From assembly GCF_003390395.1 (NCBI RefSeq), contig NZ_QUOV01000001.1, positions 3,038,001 through 3,102,000 on the forward strand: a stretch of DNA of 64,000 nt. The letters run 5' to 3'. This document shows, piece after piece, positions 35,990-46,295 of the stretch (the stretch's first letter is position 1; the number at the start of each line of letters is the position of its first letter). Under the pieces are notes generated by a model. The model made no database searches, was not told the DNA's origin, and saw only the letters and a program-made list of their open reading frames with translations. Source of the stretch: Thalassotalea euphylliae. GTDB lineage: Bacteria; Pseudomonadota; Gammaproteobacteria; Enterobacterales; Alteromonadaceae. A program made the position numbers and the translations under genes.

Positions 35990-38575
35990 CTAATTATTAA
36001 ACCAATAGGGTGAAATATCGGCTCGATAAGTGCTAACTTGCCAGCCTTTTTGTTGATGGCCAGAGTTAGCCAACATAGAGAACTTCACCATGCCATCATG
36101 CGCAGTAGAAAAAACTTGCGTATTGGTATTTTGATAACGGGCAACAACTTGTTGATTAGGCATTTTCCATTGATTTAAATACCCTGCGCTAAACACCACT
36201 GCCTTGGCATTAAGATGCTTGATAAAGTCTTTTGACGAAGAAGACTTAGACCCGTGATGAGGCGCTATCACAATATCAGAAGCCACGCCTAAACCGGATG
36301 TGTCTCGAATAAGTTGACGCTCTACTTTCTTAGTAATATCACCTGTGAGTAATACCGAGGTCTTACCGTCCGAAATGCGAACGACACAAGAGTCATCATT
36401 ATGCTCTGCGGCTTGCTTTTTCGGCCATAACATCGTGAGTGTGAGCCCTTGCCAATCAAGCGTTTGGCCTTGCTGACAAGGGTGCGCTTTGGTTGCTGCT
36501 GTAAAAGCAAACTCGCCGTTAAACATAAGCTTTGCCTCTGGATATGCAGTTACTACTTGTGGTGCGCCCGCAGCATGATCGCTATCGTCATGGCTGATAA
36601 TGAAATAATCCAAAGTGAGCCCATGATATTTGAGATAAGGTAGAACAGCTTGCTCAGCCAAATTCCAGCCACTGGGATAAGCATTGCCGGTGTCATATAA
36701 AATTGCTTTATTGCCTTTTTTGATAACAACTGCCAGCCCCTGTCCAACATCTAATACCGCCACCTGCCACTGGCGATTTGGCGCAGATAAATAACCAGAT
36801 AACAGCACAATTGCACCCAGTGCCACACTCGTGGGTAGAATAGCGCTGTTTTTCGGGCTACTTTTCCCTTGAACACTATTGCGCCAATAGCCGCTGCTCG
36901 CCCGTCGAAACTTAAATACGGTCAGTAACGTCGCGATTAAAACAAGTAAACAAATCACTAACGTCTGCTTACTAGACAAACTGAGCGAAGCAATTGGCAT
37001 ATGAGATAACCAGTGCAAAAACAACCAAAGCCACTCCAATGCTGCGTTGGCAATATTTACTACCAAGCTAAATAGTGGTTCGCCGAATGCTAGCAGCAAC
37101 ATAGCAATAAACAATAAAGGCATAACAACAAGGCCAACAATCGGCAATGCAACGCTATTGGCGAGCACGCTAATTGTCGATATTTGCCCAAATAACAGTG
37201 CCGTTACTGGCATCAGCAAGATAACAATTCCTATCTGGATGAGCATAAAACCCGCGATGTTCTTGATGACTTTGGGGTATCTTCGCGGCACTTTGCCAAG
37301 CCAAAAACCAAAGCGCCAATAAACCAGCATGATGGCCACAACCGCAAGATAAGAAAGCCAGAAGCTGACGCTGTAAACACTCGAAGGGATCAGAATAATG
37401 GTCACCACAACACTTAACAGGATAAGCCGCGTTGGTGAAAGGCGTATCGGTAGCAGCTGGCTGATTACAAACAGCAGAAAAAAAATTAATGCACGTATGG
37501 TAGGAAGTGAAAAGCCAGCAAGGTAGCAGTAAAACACGGTAACAAGCGCACTAAAAGCGAGTATAAAAAGCTGTGAATTGCGCTTGGTCACTACCTGCCT
37601 ACCTCGCGCTGAGAGCCAGTAAAACGGAATTGCTCTTATCAATATTTTTGCGAAACCATAAGCGATTGCGACAACTAAGCCGACGTGTAGGCCGGAAATG
37701 GCAACAAGGTGCTGAGTCCCTGTTGCTTGCAGCACTCGCCATGTTTGCTCATCAAAAAGTGATCGTTCGCCAAACAGCAAGGCTAAAACCAACGCCTGCT
37801 GGCTTAAACCTTGAGTACGCAGCTTAACGCGCTGATAAAGCTGTTCTCTCACTGACTTACCAATACTATGATCAACACTATAGTGCGTGACACCAGTGAA
37901 CTGGCTTGACTGCTTAGCTAAAGCTTTAGTCGCTTCAACCTTTTTTAATACAATATAGCCTGTTGCATGAATGCCATTAGCTCTTAGCCAGCGCTGATAA
38001 TTAAAGCCCCCTTGGTTAGCTAGACCATGAGCGGGTTTAAATTTAATTTTGGTATTAAGTACATCGCCTTGATGCAAAGCAATTGGCAGATTATCGAAAC
38101 GATATTTAGTGCTTTTATTTCCATCGTCATGATATTGGGCTTGACTGTTTTTGTGGCTTTGGCTTTGGCTTTGAAATGTATAATTTTTAGGAAAGTATCG
38201 ATTGTTTATCGACAGTCTTACTTTTATTGGCCTAGCCAATGGTTGTTGATCAAGCTCTTTAATTAAGCCAGTAAAGCGTCGCCCTGTTTGGGTTGCTACT
38301 GGGATATCTGTAATTTCAACTGTTGCTTGATGTTGTTGCCGAAAAAACTGCTCAGAATTTATCTCGTTATTACGCCAAATACTATTGTAAGCATCGCCAT
38401 GATTTAACACCCAAAAGGCACCAAAACACAGGCATGCAAACACGCGCCATTGCTTAAACAGCACGCCGATGATGATTACAAATATCAACAAACATTCATA
38501 AAAAAGCGCTGGCACTGCTGGGGGCAAAAGTGACAAAATAGCACCCACGATGAAGCCGAGTAGCCACCTATCCAT
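35990..38575 (-). CDS. comEC: DNA internalization protein ComEC/Rec2
   Basis: The 861-residue inner-membrane protein moves single-stranded DNA into the cytoplasm during transformation. An N-terminal DUF4131-like section precedes the Competence domain of many membrane segments (with HLVAISGLHVGLVVAIAYG, the family signature). The C-terminal third is a metallo-beta-lactamase fold with ISHDDSDHAAG and APHHGSKSSSS. All elements look intact, so competence is possible. Confidence 0.95.
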   Translation of the reverse strand: MDRWLLGFIVGAILSLLPPAVPALFYECLLIFVIIIGVLFKQWRVFACLCFGAFWVLNHGDAYNSIWRNNEINSEQFFRQQHQATVEITDIPVATQTGRRFTGLIKELDQQPLARPIKVRLSINNRYFPKNYTFQSQSQSHKNSQAQYHDDGNKSTKYRFDNLPIALHQGDVLNTKIKFKPAHGLANQGGFNYQRWLRANGIHATGYIVLKKVEATKALAKQSSQFTGVTHYSVDHSIGKSVREQLYQRVKLRTQGLSQQALVLALLFGERSLFDEQTWRVLQATGTQHLVAISGLHVGLVVAIAYGFAKILIRAIPFYWLSARGRQVVTKRNSQLFILAFSALVTVFYCYLAGFSLPTIRALIFFLLFVISQLLPIRLSPTRLILLSVVVTIILIPSSVYSVSFWLSYLAVVAIMLVYWRFGFWLGKVPRRYPKVIKNIAGFMLIQIGIVILLMPVTALLFGQISTISVLANSVALPIVGLVVMPLLFIAMLLLAFGEPLFSLVVNIANAALEWLWLFLHWLSHMPIASLSLSSKQTLVICLLVLIATLLTVFKFRRASSGYWRNSVQGKSSPKNSAILPTSVALGAIVLLSGYLSAPNRQWQVAVLDVGQGLAVVIKKGNKAILYDTGNAYPSGWNLAEQAVLPYLKYHGLTLDYFIISHDDSDHAAGAPQVVTAYPEAKLMFNGEFAFTAATKAHPCQQGQTLDWQGLTLTMLWPKKQAAEHNDDSCVVRISDGKTSVLLTGDITKKVERQLIRDTSGLGVASDIVIAPHHGSKSSSSKDFIKHLNAKAVVFSAGYLNQWKMPNQQVVARYQNTNTQVFSTAHDGMVKFSMLANSGHQQKGWQVSTYRADISPYWFNN

Positions 38576-38612
38576 AGTGGTTAATCAAAAAATCCTTTAG
38601 TTGTAGTAAGTT

Positions 38613-39122
38613 ATGCCCAAAAAAGTCATTAAACGTATCATGCCTGATCATCATACGATTAAGTCCAACAAACACTTAAAAATTTTTGGTGACCTCTTAC
38701 ACAATGCCAACTTGTGGCACTTAAACAGGCGTAGTGTCGCAAAAGCCTTTGCTGTTGGATTATTTTTTGCGTTTATTCCTGTGCCCTTTCAGATGCTATT
38801 AGCAGCAGGTACAGCCATTATAGTACATTCCAATTTACCGCTATCTATTGGCTTAGTGTGGATCACGAATCCGCTGACCATGCCTGCGATATTCTACGGC
38901 TGTTATATTGTTGGTACTTGGGTTGTCGGTGCTCAAGAGCAAGCATTTAATTTTGAAGCCTCGTGGCAATGGGTTGTTGATAGTTTGCAAACCATTGGGC
39001 CAGCATTTTTAGTCGGCTGTGGTGTGTTAGCCGTTGCCTTTGCCGTTATTGGCTATTTTGGTATTCAATTATTGTGGCGTTATTCCGTGGCTAAAGAGTG
39101 GAGAAAACGGGCACAACGTTAG
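38613..39122 (+). CDS. DUF2062 membrane protein
   Basis: The 169-residue protein has the DUF2062 pattern: SVAKAFAVGLFFAFIPVPFQ, then ITNPLTMPAIFYGCYIVGTW, and a final hydrophobic segment before a basic tail. About three membrane segments. Function unknown. It is divergent from comEC and convergent with lolE. Confidence 0.9.
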   Translation: MPKKVIKRIMPDHHTIKSNKHLKIFGDLLHNANLWHLNRRSVAKAFAVGLFFAFIPVPFQMLLAAGTAIIVHSNLPLSIGLVWITNPLTMPAIFYGCYIVGTWVVGAQEQAFNFEASWQWVVDSLQTIGPAFLVGCGVLAVAFAVIGYFGIQLLWRYSVAKEWRKRAQR

Positions 39123-39174
39123 AAAGCTTTCTCTCGAGCTTTACTTAGCAATCAAACGAAACCAATTTAGATTC

Positions 39175-39228
39175 CACAAAAGAAAAAGCCGTTAATCAAA
39201 GAATTGATTAACGGCTTTTTCTTTTGTG
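39175..39228. terminator. Bidirectional terminator with a 25-bp perfect stem
   Basis: Bases 39175-39199 are exactly inverse to 39204-39228, with a 4-nt loop. The stem includes A-run/T-run ends, so it can terminate both the DUF2062 gene and lolE. Confidence 0.92.
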
Positions 39229-39247
39229 AGGTCGTAATTGGTACAAG

Positions 39248-40558
39248 CTACGCTTGCCCAAGCACTTGTGCTGGGTCTATTTTTGCCGCCTGCCACGCTG
39301 GATATAGGGTTGCTAACACACTTAACACCATAGCAACTCCGGCAGTTAAATATACTTCATTTAGATTAAGCGCCGTAGGTAAGTAGTTTACAAAGTAAAC
39401 ATCCCCTGATAGGAATTTAGTGCCAAACACTTGCTCCAAACCAGAAACGATATCTGTTAAATAAAGCGCGAAATAGCTACCAAGTAATGCACCAGACAAA
39501 GCGCCAATAACGCCATTGCTCATGCCTTGCATAACAAACACAGTCATGATCTGGCGGTGACTAGCGCCCATGGTTTTTAAAATGGCGATATCGCCCTGCT
39601 TTTCTTTCACGACCATGATCAAAGTTGACACAATGTTAAAGCTGGCAACCGCGATCACTAACACCATGACAATAAACATCACAGTTCGCACTAATTGTAT
39701 ATCGTTAAACAAGTGTCCTTGGGTGTACGTCCAATCGTAGATGTAAACATAGTGATTGAATCGATACGCTAGATCACGGGCAATATTATTCGCGGCAAAC
39801 ACATCAGTTACTTTAATGCGTAAACCTTGCACTGTATCGCTATCATAGCCTTGCACCTTGGCGGCGGCTGCAAGCGGCAAATACGCTAGCGTATCGTCAA
39901 TGGTACCGCCAAAACGAAATATCGCTTTTACTTCAACATTAAGTCTTTTGGGCGCACTAAAACGTTGTCGATTACTTTGCTCACCCGCCTGTTGCGGTAA
40001 TAACACCTGTAGCTTGTCGCCAACGTTAACGCCCAGCTGTTTCGCAACACCAGCACCTAGTACTATCGGCGTGCCTGAACGTTTGCTATCTGAGCGTTGG
40101 CTATCGGACTCGGCCACTGAAGCGTCTGCTCCTTGATGTGCAAACCACTTCCCATCAACAATATAGTCGTCTATATCGCTTACTAAAGTCTCTAGCTGGG
40201 CATCAACTCCGCGTACTTCCACGGCTTTCAATGCAGCCTTATACTGCAACATGCCGGTTAATTTAATGACAGGCGCAACTGCAATTACTTCTGGATGCGT
40301 TTGCATTTGCTGTGCACCTTGCTGCCAGCGTTTTATTGGTTCATTAACCGAAATTAACTCGGCATGTGGCACAATTGACAATAACTTTTCAGCAAGCACT
40401 TTCTCAAAGCCGTTCATAGCAGAAAGCACCATGATCAATACCGCCACGCCAATGGCAATACCGATAGTTGAAGCGGCAGAAATAAATTTGGCAAAGCCTT
40501 TACCATGACGGCTGCGAATATAACGCAAGCCAACAAATAAACTCAGTGGCTGAAACAA
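39248..40558 (-). CDS. lolE: Lipoprotein-releasing system permease LolE
   Basis: The 436-residue inner-membrane protein has an N-terminal membrane segment after SLFVGLRYIRSR, a large periplasmic domain (about residues 50-270) and three C-terminal membrane segments of the FtsX type (around MVKEKQGDIAILKTMGASHR). LolCDE extracts lipoproteins for transfer to LolA. It is called LolE because it is the last gene of a lolC-lolD-lolE set. Confidence 0.94.
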   Translation of the reverse strand: MFQPLSLFVGLRYIRSRHGKGFAKFISAASTIGIAIGVAVLIMVLSAMNGFEKVLAEKLLSIVPHAELISVNEPIKRWQQGAQQMQTHPEVIAVAPVIKLTGMLQYKAALKAVEVRGVDAQLETLVSDIDDYIVDGKWFAHQGADASVAESDSQRSDSKRSGTPIVLGAGVAKQLGVNVGDKLQVLLPQQAGEQSNRQRFSAPKRLNVEVKAIFRFGGTIDDTLAYLPLAAAAKVQGYDSDTVQGLRIKVTDVFAANNIARDLAYRFNHYVYIYDWTYTQGHLFNDIQLVRTVMFIVMVLVIAVASFNIVSTLIMVVKEKQGDIAILKTMGASHRQIMTVFVMQGMSNGVIGALSGALLGSYFALYLTDIVSGLEQVFGTKFLSGDVYFVNYLPTALNLNEVYLTAGVAMVLSVLATLYPAWQAAKIDPAQVLGQA

Positions 40559-40591
40559 CGAACTATCCTCTACAATCCATGATAAATGCTG

Positions 40592-41302
40592 CTAGCCAAT
40601 TTGGCTTGCTTGCTCTACTGGCGCAACCAATGACGCCAGTTTGCCGTGGTCTAAGCGCAATTGCCTGTCCATTTTGGCGGCCAATGACAGATCGTGAGTG
40701 ACAATCACAAAACTAATCCCTAATGAAGCGTTTAGCGATTTGATCAGTTCAAAAATTTGCTGCGCCGTATCAAAATCCAGATTACCCGTTGGCTCATCAG
40801 CAAGCACTAACGCTGGCTCTGTCACTAATGCTCGTGCAATTGCAACACGCTGACGTTCACCACCTGAGAGTTGCGATGGGCGATGACTAAGGCGATGCTC
40901 TAAACCCACTTTCACTAGCATCGCCTTGGCTTTATCTTGTGCCGTTTTGGCAGATTCACCAGCAATCATCAATGGCATCGCGACATTTTCAAGGGCGCTA
41001 AACTCCATCATCAAATGATGAAACTGGTAGATAAACCCGATGTGCTGATTGCGAAATTTTGCCTTTTGCTTATCGGTTAATGAGAAAATATCAGTGCCCT
41101 GAATCATCACCTGGCCGCTGCTTGGTGAATCTAGCGCACCTGCTAAATGCAAAAACGTGCTTTTACCACAACCAGAGCTGCCGACAATCGCCAGTAGCTC
41201 GCCGCGTTTTACATCAAGCTCTAATCCAGACAAAACCGCAGTGCTCTCGCCTCCCTCTTGATAGGTCTTCGACAGGTTTAAACATTGCAGAACACTACTC
41301 AT
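40592..41302 (-). CDS. lolD: Lipoprotein-releasing ABC ATPase LolD
   Basis: The 236-residue ATPase has Walker A GSSGCGKST, Q-loop YQFHHLM, signature LSGGERQRVAIARAL, Walker B LVLADEPTGNLD and the switch His in VIVTHDLS. It powers LolCE. Its start overlaps the lolC stop by 8 nt. Confidence 0.97.
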   Translation of the reverse strand: MSSVLQCLNLSKTYQEGGESTAVLSGLELDVKRGELLAIVGSSGCGKSTFLHLAGALDSPSSGQVMIQGTDIFSLTDKQKAKFRNQHIGFIYQFHHLMMEFSALENVAMPLMIAGESAKTAQDKAKAMLVKVGLEHRLSHRPSQLSGGERQRVAIARALVTEPALVLADEPTGNLDFDTAQQIFELIKSLNASLGISFVIVTHDLSLAAKMDRQLRLDHGKLASLVAPVEQASQIG

Positions 41303-42512
41303 TTCGTAACACCTCAGCTGGAAGAGTTTGACTGGCGCGATAGGCCGGATAAAGGGTGGCGATAAAACTCATGATAAAAGCGCCAATAACAATAATGCCG
41401 ACATCTTGCCAAGCAAGTACGATAGGCAATGTTTGACTAACATAACCCGCGCCAAAAATATTAATGCCGAACACAGCCAGCATGGGGTTTAACACCACAG
41501 TTAATAGCAAGCCTAGTGCAGTGCCCAGCACTACCCCCCAGGCACCATTAACCATACCTTGGGTAATAAATATTTGAATAATACCCGACTTATCCATTCC
41601 CATGGTTTGTAGGATACTGATCTCACCCTGTTTGTCATTAACCACCATAACCAGCGCAGAAACAATATTAAATGCGGCCACTGCGACAATAAGCCCTAAC
41701 ATTAGCCACATCATATTTTTTTCCATCTTAACAGCGGAAAACAAGGTGCCTTGGCTTTGCTGCCAAGTGGCTAACTCAAGGTTTGGCCACTTTGCTAGCA
41801 GCTTAGGCGTAACCAAGGAGACATCAAAAGCGTCATGCAAGTAAACTCTAAGTAGCTGCTCGTCGCCACTTCGCTTACGCATAATTTTACGTGCGTCGCT
41901 GTGATGTAAATACACCACAGTATCATCGACTTGTGAGCCCAAGTTAAACACACCAGCAATGGTAAAGTTACGCTGCATTGGCACGCGTCCCATCGGCGTG
42001 AACATAGTGCGACTCGGCAAGATTAAGCGCATTTTATCGCCAATGGTGACATTGAGCTGTCGCGCCAACGCTTGACCTATCACCAGTTGATATTTACTGG
42101 GTGCTAAGTCAGCCAAGCTGCCCGCTATCATGTGTGAGGCGATAATAGAGTCTTGCTCTAAACTTGGGTTGATACCTTGAATCAAAATGCCTGACATTCC
42201 CGTTGCCGACTGCACCAAGGCTTCGGTTTCCTCGAGAGGAGTTACTCTAGCAACCTCGGGCAATGCCAGCAAATCTTGGCGAAGACTCTCGTCGTTCAGC
42301 TGAGTTTCAACCGTGATGTGTGGCACGAGCCCAAGGACTCGGGTTTTCAACTCATTTTCAAAGCCATTCATCACTGAAACGACGGTGATTAACGAAGCGA
42401 CACCCAATAGGATGCCCGCGATGGAGAAAAAGGTAATAAAAGATACAAAGCCTGTGCGACTTCTACTTTGGCTGTATCTTAGGCCAATAAACCAATTAAC
42501 AGGCTGGAACAT
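41295..42512 (-). CDS. lolC: Lipoprotein-releasing system permease LolC
   Basis: The 405-residue protein shares the LolE layout: N-terminal WFIGLRYSQSRSRTGFVSFI, a large periplasmic domain, and C-terminal membrane segments with VMVVNDKQGEISILQTMGM. First gene of the operon. LolC contacts the LolA carrier in E. coli. Confidence 0.95.
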   Translation of the reverse strand: MFQPVNWFIGLRYSQSRSRTGFVSFITFFSIAGILLGVASLITVVSVMNGFENELKTRVLGLVPHITVETQLNDESLRQDLLALPEVARVTPLEETEALVQSATGMSGILIQGINPSLEQDSIIASHMIAGSLADLAPSKYQLVIGQALARQLNVTIGDKMRLILPSRTMFTPMGRVPMQRNFTIAGVFNLGSQVDDTVVYLHHSDARKIMRKRSGDEQLLRVYLHDAFDVSLVTPKLLAKWPNLELATWQQSQGTLFSAVKMEKNMMWLMLGLIVAVAAFNIVSALVMVVNDKQGEISILQTMGMDKSGIIQIFITQGMVNGAWGVVLGTALGLLLTVVLNPMLAVFGINIFGAGYVSQTLPIVLAWQDVGIIVIGAFIMSFIATLYPAYRASQTLPAEVLRNE

Positions 42513-42823
42513 ATAATTTTTTGGTGTCCATTTTATTTGTCTTCTTAGTATGTCGACGTTTGGTAAGTAACAATATGAGTAAACTCAATACCAATTGGTA
42601 GTCAGTTATTTGGTGCAGAGCATATCATACTGCTTCAAAGCAGCCTAACTAGCGACATTTAACCCTAATCGTGAGTGACAAATTACTCGAAAAAGTTCAA
42701 TAAATATTGAATACTAATCCCTATCAGCGATAACTCACACCGCGCACAAGCACCATGCAATGCTAAAAAGCAGGGCTTTGAATGTTGTTAAGTCAGCACC
42801 AGTTCGCGCAGTAAGGTAACCAA
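42513..42823. other. Divergent promoter region of lolC and the PilZ-like gene
   Basis: About 310 bp with no gene seen. A short palindrome ACCAATTGGT is present near 42592; I cannot assign a regulator. Confidence 0.4.
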
Positions 42824-43507
42824 ATGAGCACACAAATCACCCCACCAGATTTACAAACTAAATTGCAGCAATTTGATGAATTTTTTTCTATCGAACATCA
42901 ATTCAGTATCAATTTGCAGCCGATTGCCGCATACCAAGCCAGCAGTTTTGACGCTTTTATGGCAGGTATGCCGCTGCCATTTAAAATGGCTAGCGATATG
43001 GTGTCTATTGACCAAGCCGCCATTCGTTCAATACAAGGCTTGGGTGGTGTTGCAACTCAGTTAACCGACTTCCTTAATCATCAAGCCCATAAGATCGACT
43101 TATTAGTTGGCTATATTCTGAGCCAACAAGACGAGCCCACAATGCGTTATCAAGGAATTCGCTTTGGCGGTGGCGGCGTAATTTTTAACAGCGAGCAAAC
43201 GTTCACTGTTGGGCAACGCCTAGAAATGAAAATTTTCTTGTTAGAGGAAAATTGCGCTGTTTACTGCATTGGTGAGCTAGTTGAAGTGATGCCCGCCGAC
43301 ACTATAGCCGACAGTGCAGACTCAGCTGAGACTGACGAGCTAGCGGAAAACCAAGCTAACGACCAACCAAGTCAACATGCCTATAAAGTGATTTTTGAAC
43401 ATATTCGCGAAGAAGACCAAGAAACTCTGGTACGCCATAGCCTGCACCAACAATCAAAGCAACTTCAAGCACTTGCACAAAAGCGCCGAGAACAAGCAGG
43501 CGATTAA
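42824..43507 (+). CDS. PilZ-domain-like protein
   Basis: The 227-residue protein has a helical N-terminal part and a C-terminal beta-rich part with YQGIRFGGGGVIFNSEQ and FTVGQRLEMKIFLLE, resembling PilZ c-di-GMP-binding domains divergently. A PilZ-type protein next to lolCDE is common in Shewanella-like genomes. An acidic insertion (about residues 165-190) precedes the last strand. The classic RxxxR motif is not clear, so c-di-GMP binding is uncertain. Confidence 0.6.
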   Translation: MSTQITPPDLQTKLQQFDEFFSIEHQFSINLQPIAAYQASSFDAFMAGMPLPFKMASDMVSIDQAAIRSIQGLGGVATQLTDFLNHQAHKIDLLVGYILSQQDEPTMRYQGIRFGGGGVIFNSEQTFTVGQRLEMKIFLLEENCAVYCIGELVEVMPADTIADSADSAETDELAENQANDQPSQHAYKVIFEHIREEDQETLVRHSLHQQSKQLQALAQKRREQAGD

Positions 43508-43723
43508 CCCCACCCAGAACATGTCCAGAACACACGTAGCTCACGCGGTTGAAATTAGCATTGAACCTAAGCGCAAACAAGGTTAGTATTTTGTCGAAAT
43601 TCTAAGCAACTCAGTGTGTTTTCGTAACTTTTGCATACAGTTTACGAATGTTAAAGTAGAAAAAAGCGCTGAATTGCGAGTTAACACAACGCACTATAAT
43701 TTGCATGTTAAGGGACTAACACC

Positions 43724-44449
43724 ATGCCGACTCAGCTGTTTGGCGTACTTTTCGCTTTTTTTACACTCTTATTCCTCTCATTATCGGCCCACAGCAAAGT
43801 TTACCAATGCACTGACGCCAACGGTTCAGTGGCATTTCAAGGCACGCCGTGCGCTGAAGAAGCAAAAGAAACCGAGCTTTACAAAGCCAAACAAGGCAAG
43901 TTTGGTTTTCACCCATCATGGTTTGTCTCACCACGGGTTGGCGGCGCTGTCGCCCGTTGCACTGACACTGGTTGTGTTTGCAAAGGCAGCACCTATGAAT
44001 ATCAACAAAACTTAAATTCCCGACTGCTCAATGCAATGTCATCTCTGCAAGGTGCTTGGCGCTATTACCAAACCAACTTTGATCGCTATATCGAAGTACA
44101 AAAGCGCGGTAACGCCGCTAGCTTAAAAAAGACGGTGGGAGACGCCGCGTGCAAGGTGGCGATTCATCAAAAAACTATCGAGCTTTACTATCAAGAAGTT
44201 GCTGACACCATTATCAACGAACACGAAATGGCATCCTCGGCGATGAATAAAATTGACGCGCAATGCAAACAACCCAATGAAACCGGGTGGACAAATAGCG
44301 ACCGAGCTAAGGCATGGGTGAAGTGTAAAGACCGAAATCGCAAAGCCCACAATCAAGCAAATCGACTTAAGCGCCAATATTCAAGCTACTACTATTCACT
44401 GATGCAAGAGCAGAAAAAACTTTTTAAACCGCGACAAGTTAATGGTTAA
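43724..44449 (+). CDS. Exported DUF4124 protein with Cys-rich middle
   Basis: The 241-residue protein has a signal peptide (LFGVLFAFFTLLFLSLSAHS) and then the DUF4124 motif KVYQCTDANGSVAFQGTPC. A Cys-rich stretch (RCTDTGCVCKG) and a helical C-terminus follow. The DUF4124 part is common in gammaproteobacterial periplasmic proteins of unknown role. The next gene is another DUF4124 protein, likely in one transcript. Confidence 0.85.
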   Translation: MPTQLFGVLFAFFTLLFLSLSAHSKVYQCTDANGSVAFQGTPCAEEAKETELYKAKQGKFGFHPSWFVSPRVGGAVARCTDTGCVCKGSTYEYQQNLNSRLLNAMSSLQGAWRYYQTNFDRYIEVQKRGNAASLKKTVGDAACKVAIHQKTIELYYQEVADTIINEHEMASSAMNKIDAQCKQPNETGWTNSDRAKAWVKCKDRNRKAHNQANRLKRQYSSYYYSLMQEQKKLFKPRQVNG

Positions 44450-44497
44450 CTCGCGCGGTTTTATTAACTTTCACTAAGAAAAAACCGAGGAATAATA

Positions 44498-45310
44498 ATG
44501 CTAAAAATAACAATCATCCTCAGCCTATTGGTCATTGCACCATGGCAAGTAAACGCGCAAATCTATAAGTGGGTCGACAAAGACGGGAATACTCACTTCT
44601 CACAAACACCACCGCCAGATCTCAATGAAGAAATGGAAGAGCTTAAGATAGGTGTGCAACCCCAGAAAACAGGGCAAAGCAGCGTAGACACTCACCTTGA
44701 TGGCGCTTGGTGGTCAATGACCTCTAAAGGTGTTCGCACCCTATTTTTACGTGATAACGGCTTGTTCAACATTCATCAATGGTCGGCTCGTCACGGCCAA
44801 CTTGACACCCTATTTAGTGGCCGCTGGCGTGAAGAAGGCAAAGAAATTATTTTAACCTACACCCGCGACAGCAAAAATCCACAAAATAGCGCTATGGTGG
44901 GCGTATCTGAAAAGTTAACAGTTAGTTCGTTAAGTCACACACGTATGAGCGTGATTGACCCAGATAATCGCACACAACAATATCTGCGAGTCAACGGCGA
45001 CAAATTTGCGAAAAGCTATCACAAAGAGCTGATGATGGGCGATTGGTACGATACTAAAGGCAAGCGACTAGAGCTGTCGTGGGGTGAATTCAAAGTAGCA
45101 GAGCACAATCACAGTAAATCATTGGCTGAAGGCAACTGGGACTTAATCAATGGCGAGCTAACCTTAGAGTATGTTTTTGATTTTGTAAAATACCCGCAAG
45201 GTAAAATCGGTGCTAAACAATCGTGGCGCGTGGAAACACTCGATGAAAACAAGATGATACTGCGCCACGCTCACAACCCCATACTTTGGCACTTTACTAA
45301 AAAGTCTTAA
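44498..45310 (+). CDS. Exported DUF4124 protein
   Basis: The 270-residue protein has a signal peptide (ITIILSLLVIAPWQVNAQ), the DUF4124 motif IYKWVDKDGNTHFSQTPP, and a beta-rich C-terminal domain containing two similar segments (LDGAWWSMTSKG and MMGDWYDTKG), which look like a repeat of a lipocalin-like fold. Function unknown. It is 48 nt after the previous DUF4124 gene. Confidence 0.85.
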   Translation: MLKITIILSLLVIAPWQVNAQIYKWVDKDGNTHFSQTPPPDLNEEMEELKIGVQPQKTGQSSVDTHLDGAWWSMTSKGVRTLFLRDNGLFNIHQWSARHGQLDTLFSGRWREEGKEIILTYTRDSKNPQNSAMVGVSEKLTVSSLSHTRMSVIDPDNRTQQYLRVNGDKFAKSYHKELMMGDWYDTKGKRLELSWGEFKVAEHNHSKSLAEGNWDLINGELTLEYVFDFVKYPQGKIGAKQSWRVETLDENKMILRHAHNPILWHFTKKS

Positions 45311-45443
45311 TTTCAAGTGCTTTGAGGGCGTTTCCTTGCTTTCGAGGAAGTGCCCTACTCATCTAACCTGCTCAATGAGCAAATTTCTGTTGGAAAGTGT
45401 ACGGTAAAGATCTAACAACATAATTTTTAACCTTGGAGTTAGC

Positions 45444-46295
45444 ATGTGGAAAGTTTTAGCGTTTGTTTTTTTAATAATACCAGCCGTTGCAAATGCAAAA
45501 GTTTCACTAGAAAAATCACTGGAAGGGGACTATTACACTTACTTACCTCGCACAAAACCTAAGGATATTTTAGTCATTGCACACGGTATGCTGTCAAAAG
45601 AAGATAATGCACATAAAGCAGCTAAAACATACCTCTCACGTTGGATACCTTACGCTAACAAACATAGTTTGCTGCTGATCGTTCCAGTTTTTGATACTCC
45701 TCGTTTCGGCAACCTAGGCGGTGGCTATGGCGGTTATCGCAACCTATTCGGAAAACACGTAGCCGCAGATATATTTGTAAACAAGTTGGTAGATCGCTAC
45801 TCATTCCGCACAAGCTCAGCTAGCAAGCGTTTTTATTTGTATGGGCATTCCGCGGGAGGACAATTTGTTAACCGCTATGTAGTCACACACCCCAATAGGA
45901 TTATTCGCGCAGTGATTAGTGCAGCTGGCAGGTATAGCTACCCAACAACTTCTGAGCAGTGGCCCTATGGTGCAGGAGCACTTTCGAAAACTCTATTATG
46001 GAAAGATGGTACTAAAAAAAGAGCTAATATCACTAAATCTCTTCGAAATTACGCACTCGCGACCCAAAAAGTATCCATTGTTATTGGCAGTAGAGACACT
46101 AAACCTCAACCCCAAAGGCCTGCGCATGTTGGCCGAGATCGCATTCAACTAGCTAAAAGCTGGGCAAAACAAATGAACAAAAATGCGCTGCGACACGGCA
46201 TTTCAGGACAAATTGAGGTACAGATATTCCCTAATATTGGTCATAGCTCTTCTGCGCTAACTCCCCACTGTGTTAACGCGCTATTTGAAAATTAA
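45444..46295 (+). CDS. Exported alpha/beta hydrolase, esterase-like
   Basis: The 283-residue protein has a signal peptide (WKVLAFVFLIIPAVANA) and an alpha/beta hydrolase core of PHB-depolymerase/feruloyl-esterase style: DILVIAHGMLS, nucleophile YLYGHSAGGQFVNRY, and a C-terminal IFPNIGHSSSAL with the catalytic His. It is probably periplasmic or secreted. The substrate is unknown. Confidence 0.85.
   Translation: MWKVLAFVFLIIPAVANAKVSLEKSLEGDYYTYLPRTKPKDILVIAHGMLSKEDNAHKAAKTYLSRWIPYANKHSLLLIVPVFDTPRFGNLGGGYGGYRNLFGKHVAADIFVNKLVDRYSFRTSSASKRFYLYGHSAGGQFVNRYVVTHPNRIIRAVISAAGRYSYPTTSEQWPYGAGALSKTLLWKDGTKKRANITKSLRNYALATQKVSIVIGSRDTKPQPQRPAHVGRDRIQLAKSWAKQMNKNALRHGISGQIEVQIFPNIGHSSSALTPHCVNALFEN

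Noticed and set aside
43614..44015. 133-codon plus-strand frame
   Set aside because: It overlaps the DUF4124 gene in another frame; the DUF4124 frame has a signal peptide and family motif.
45324..45356. Terminator after the second DUF4124 gene
   Set aside because: A 12-bp hairpin with two G-T pairs can form, but no T-run follows, so I do not call it a terminator.
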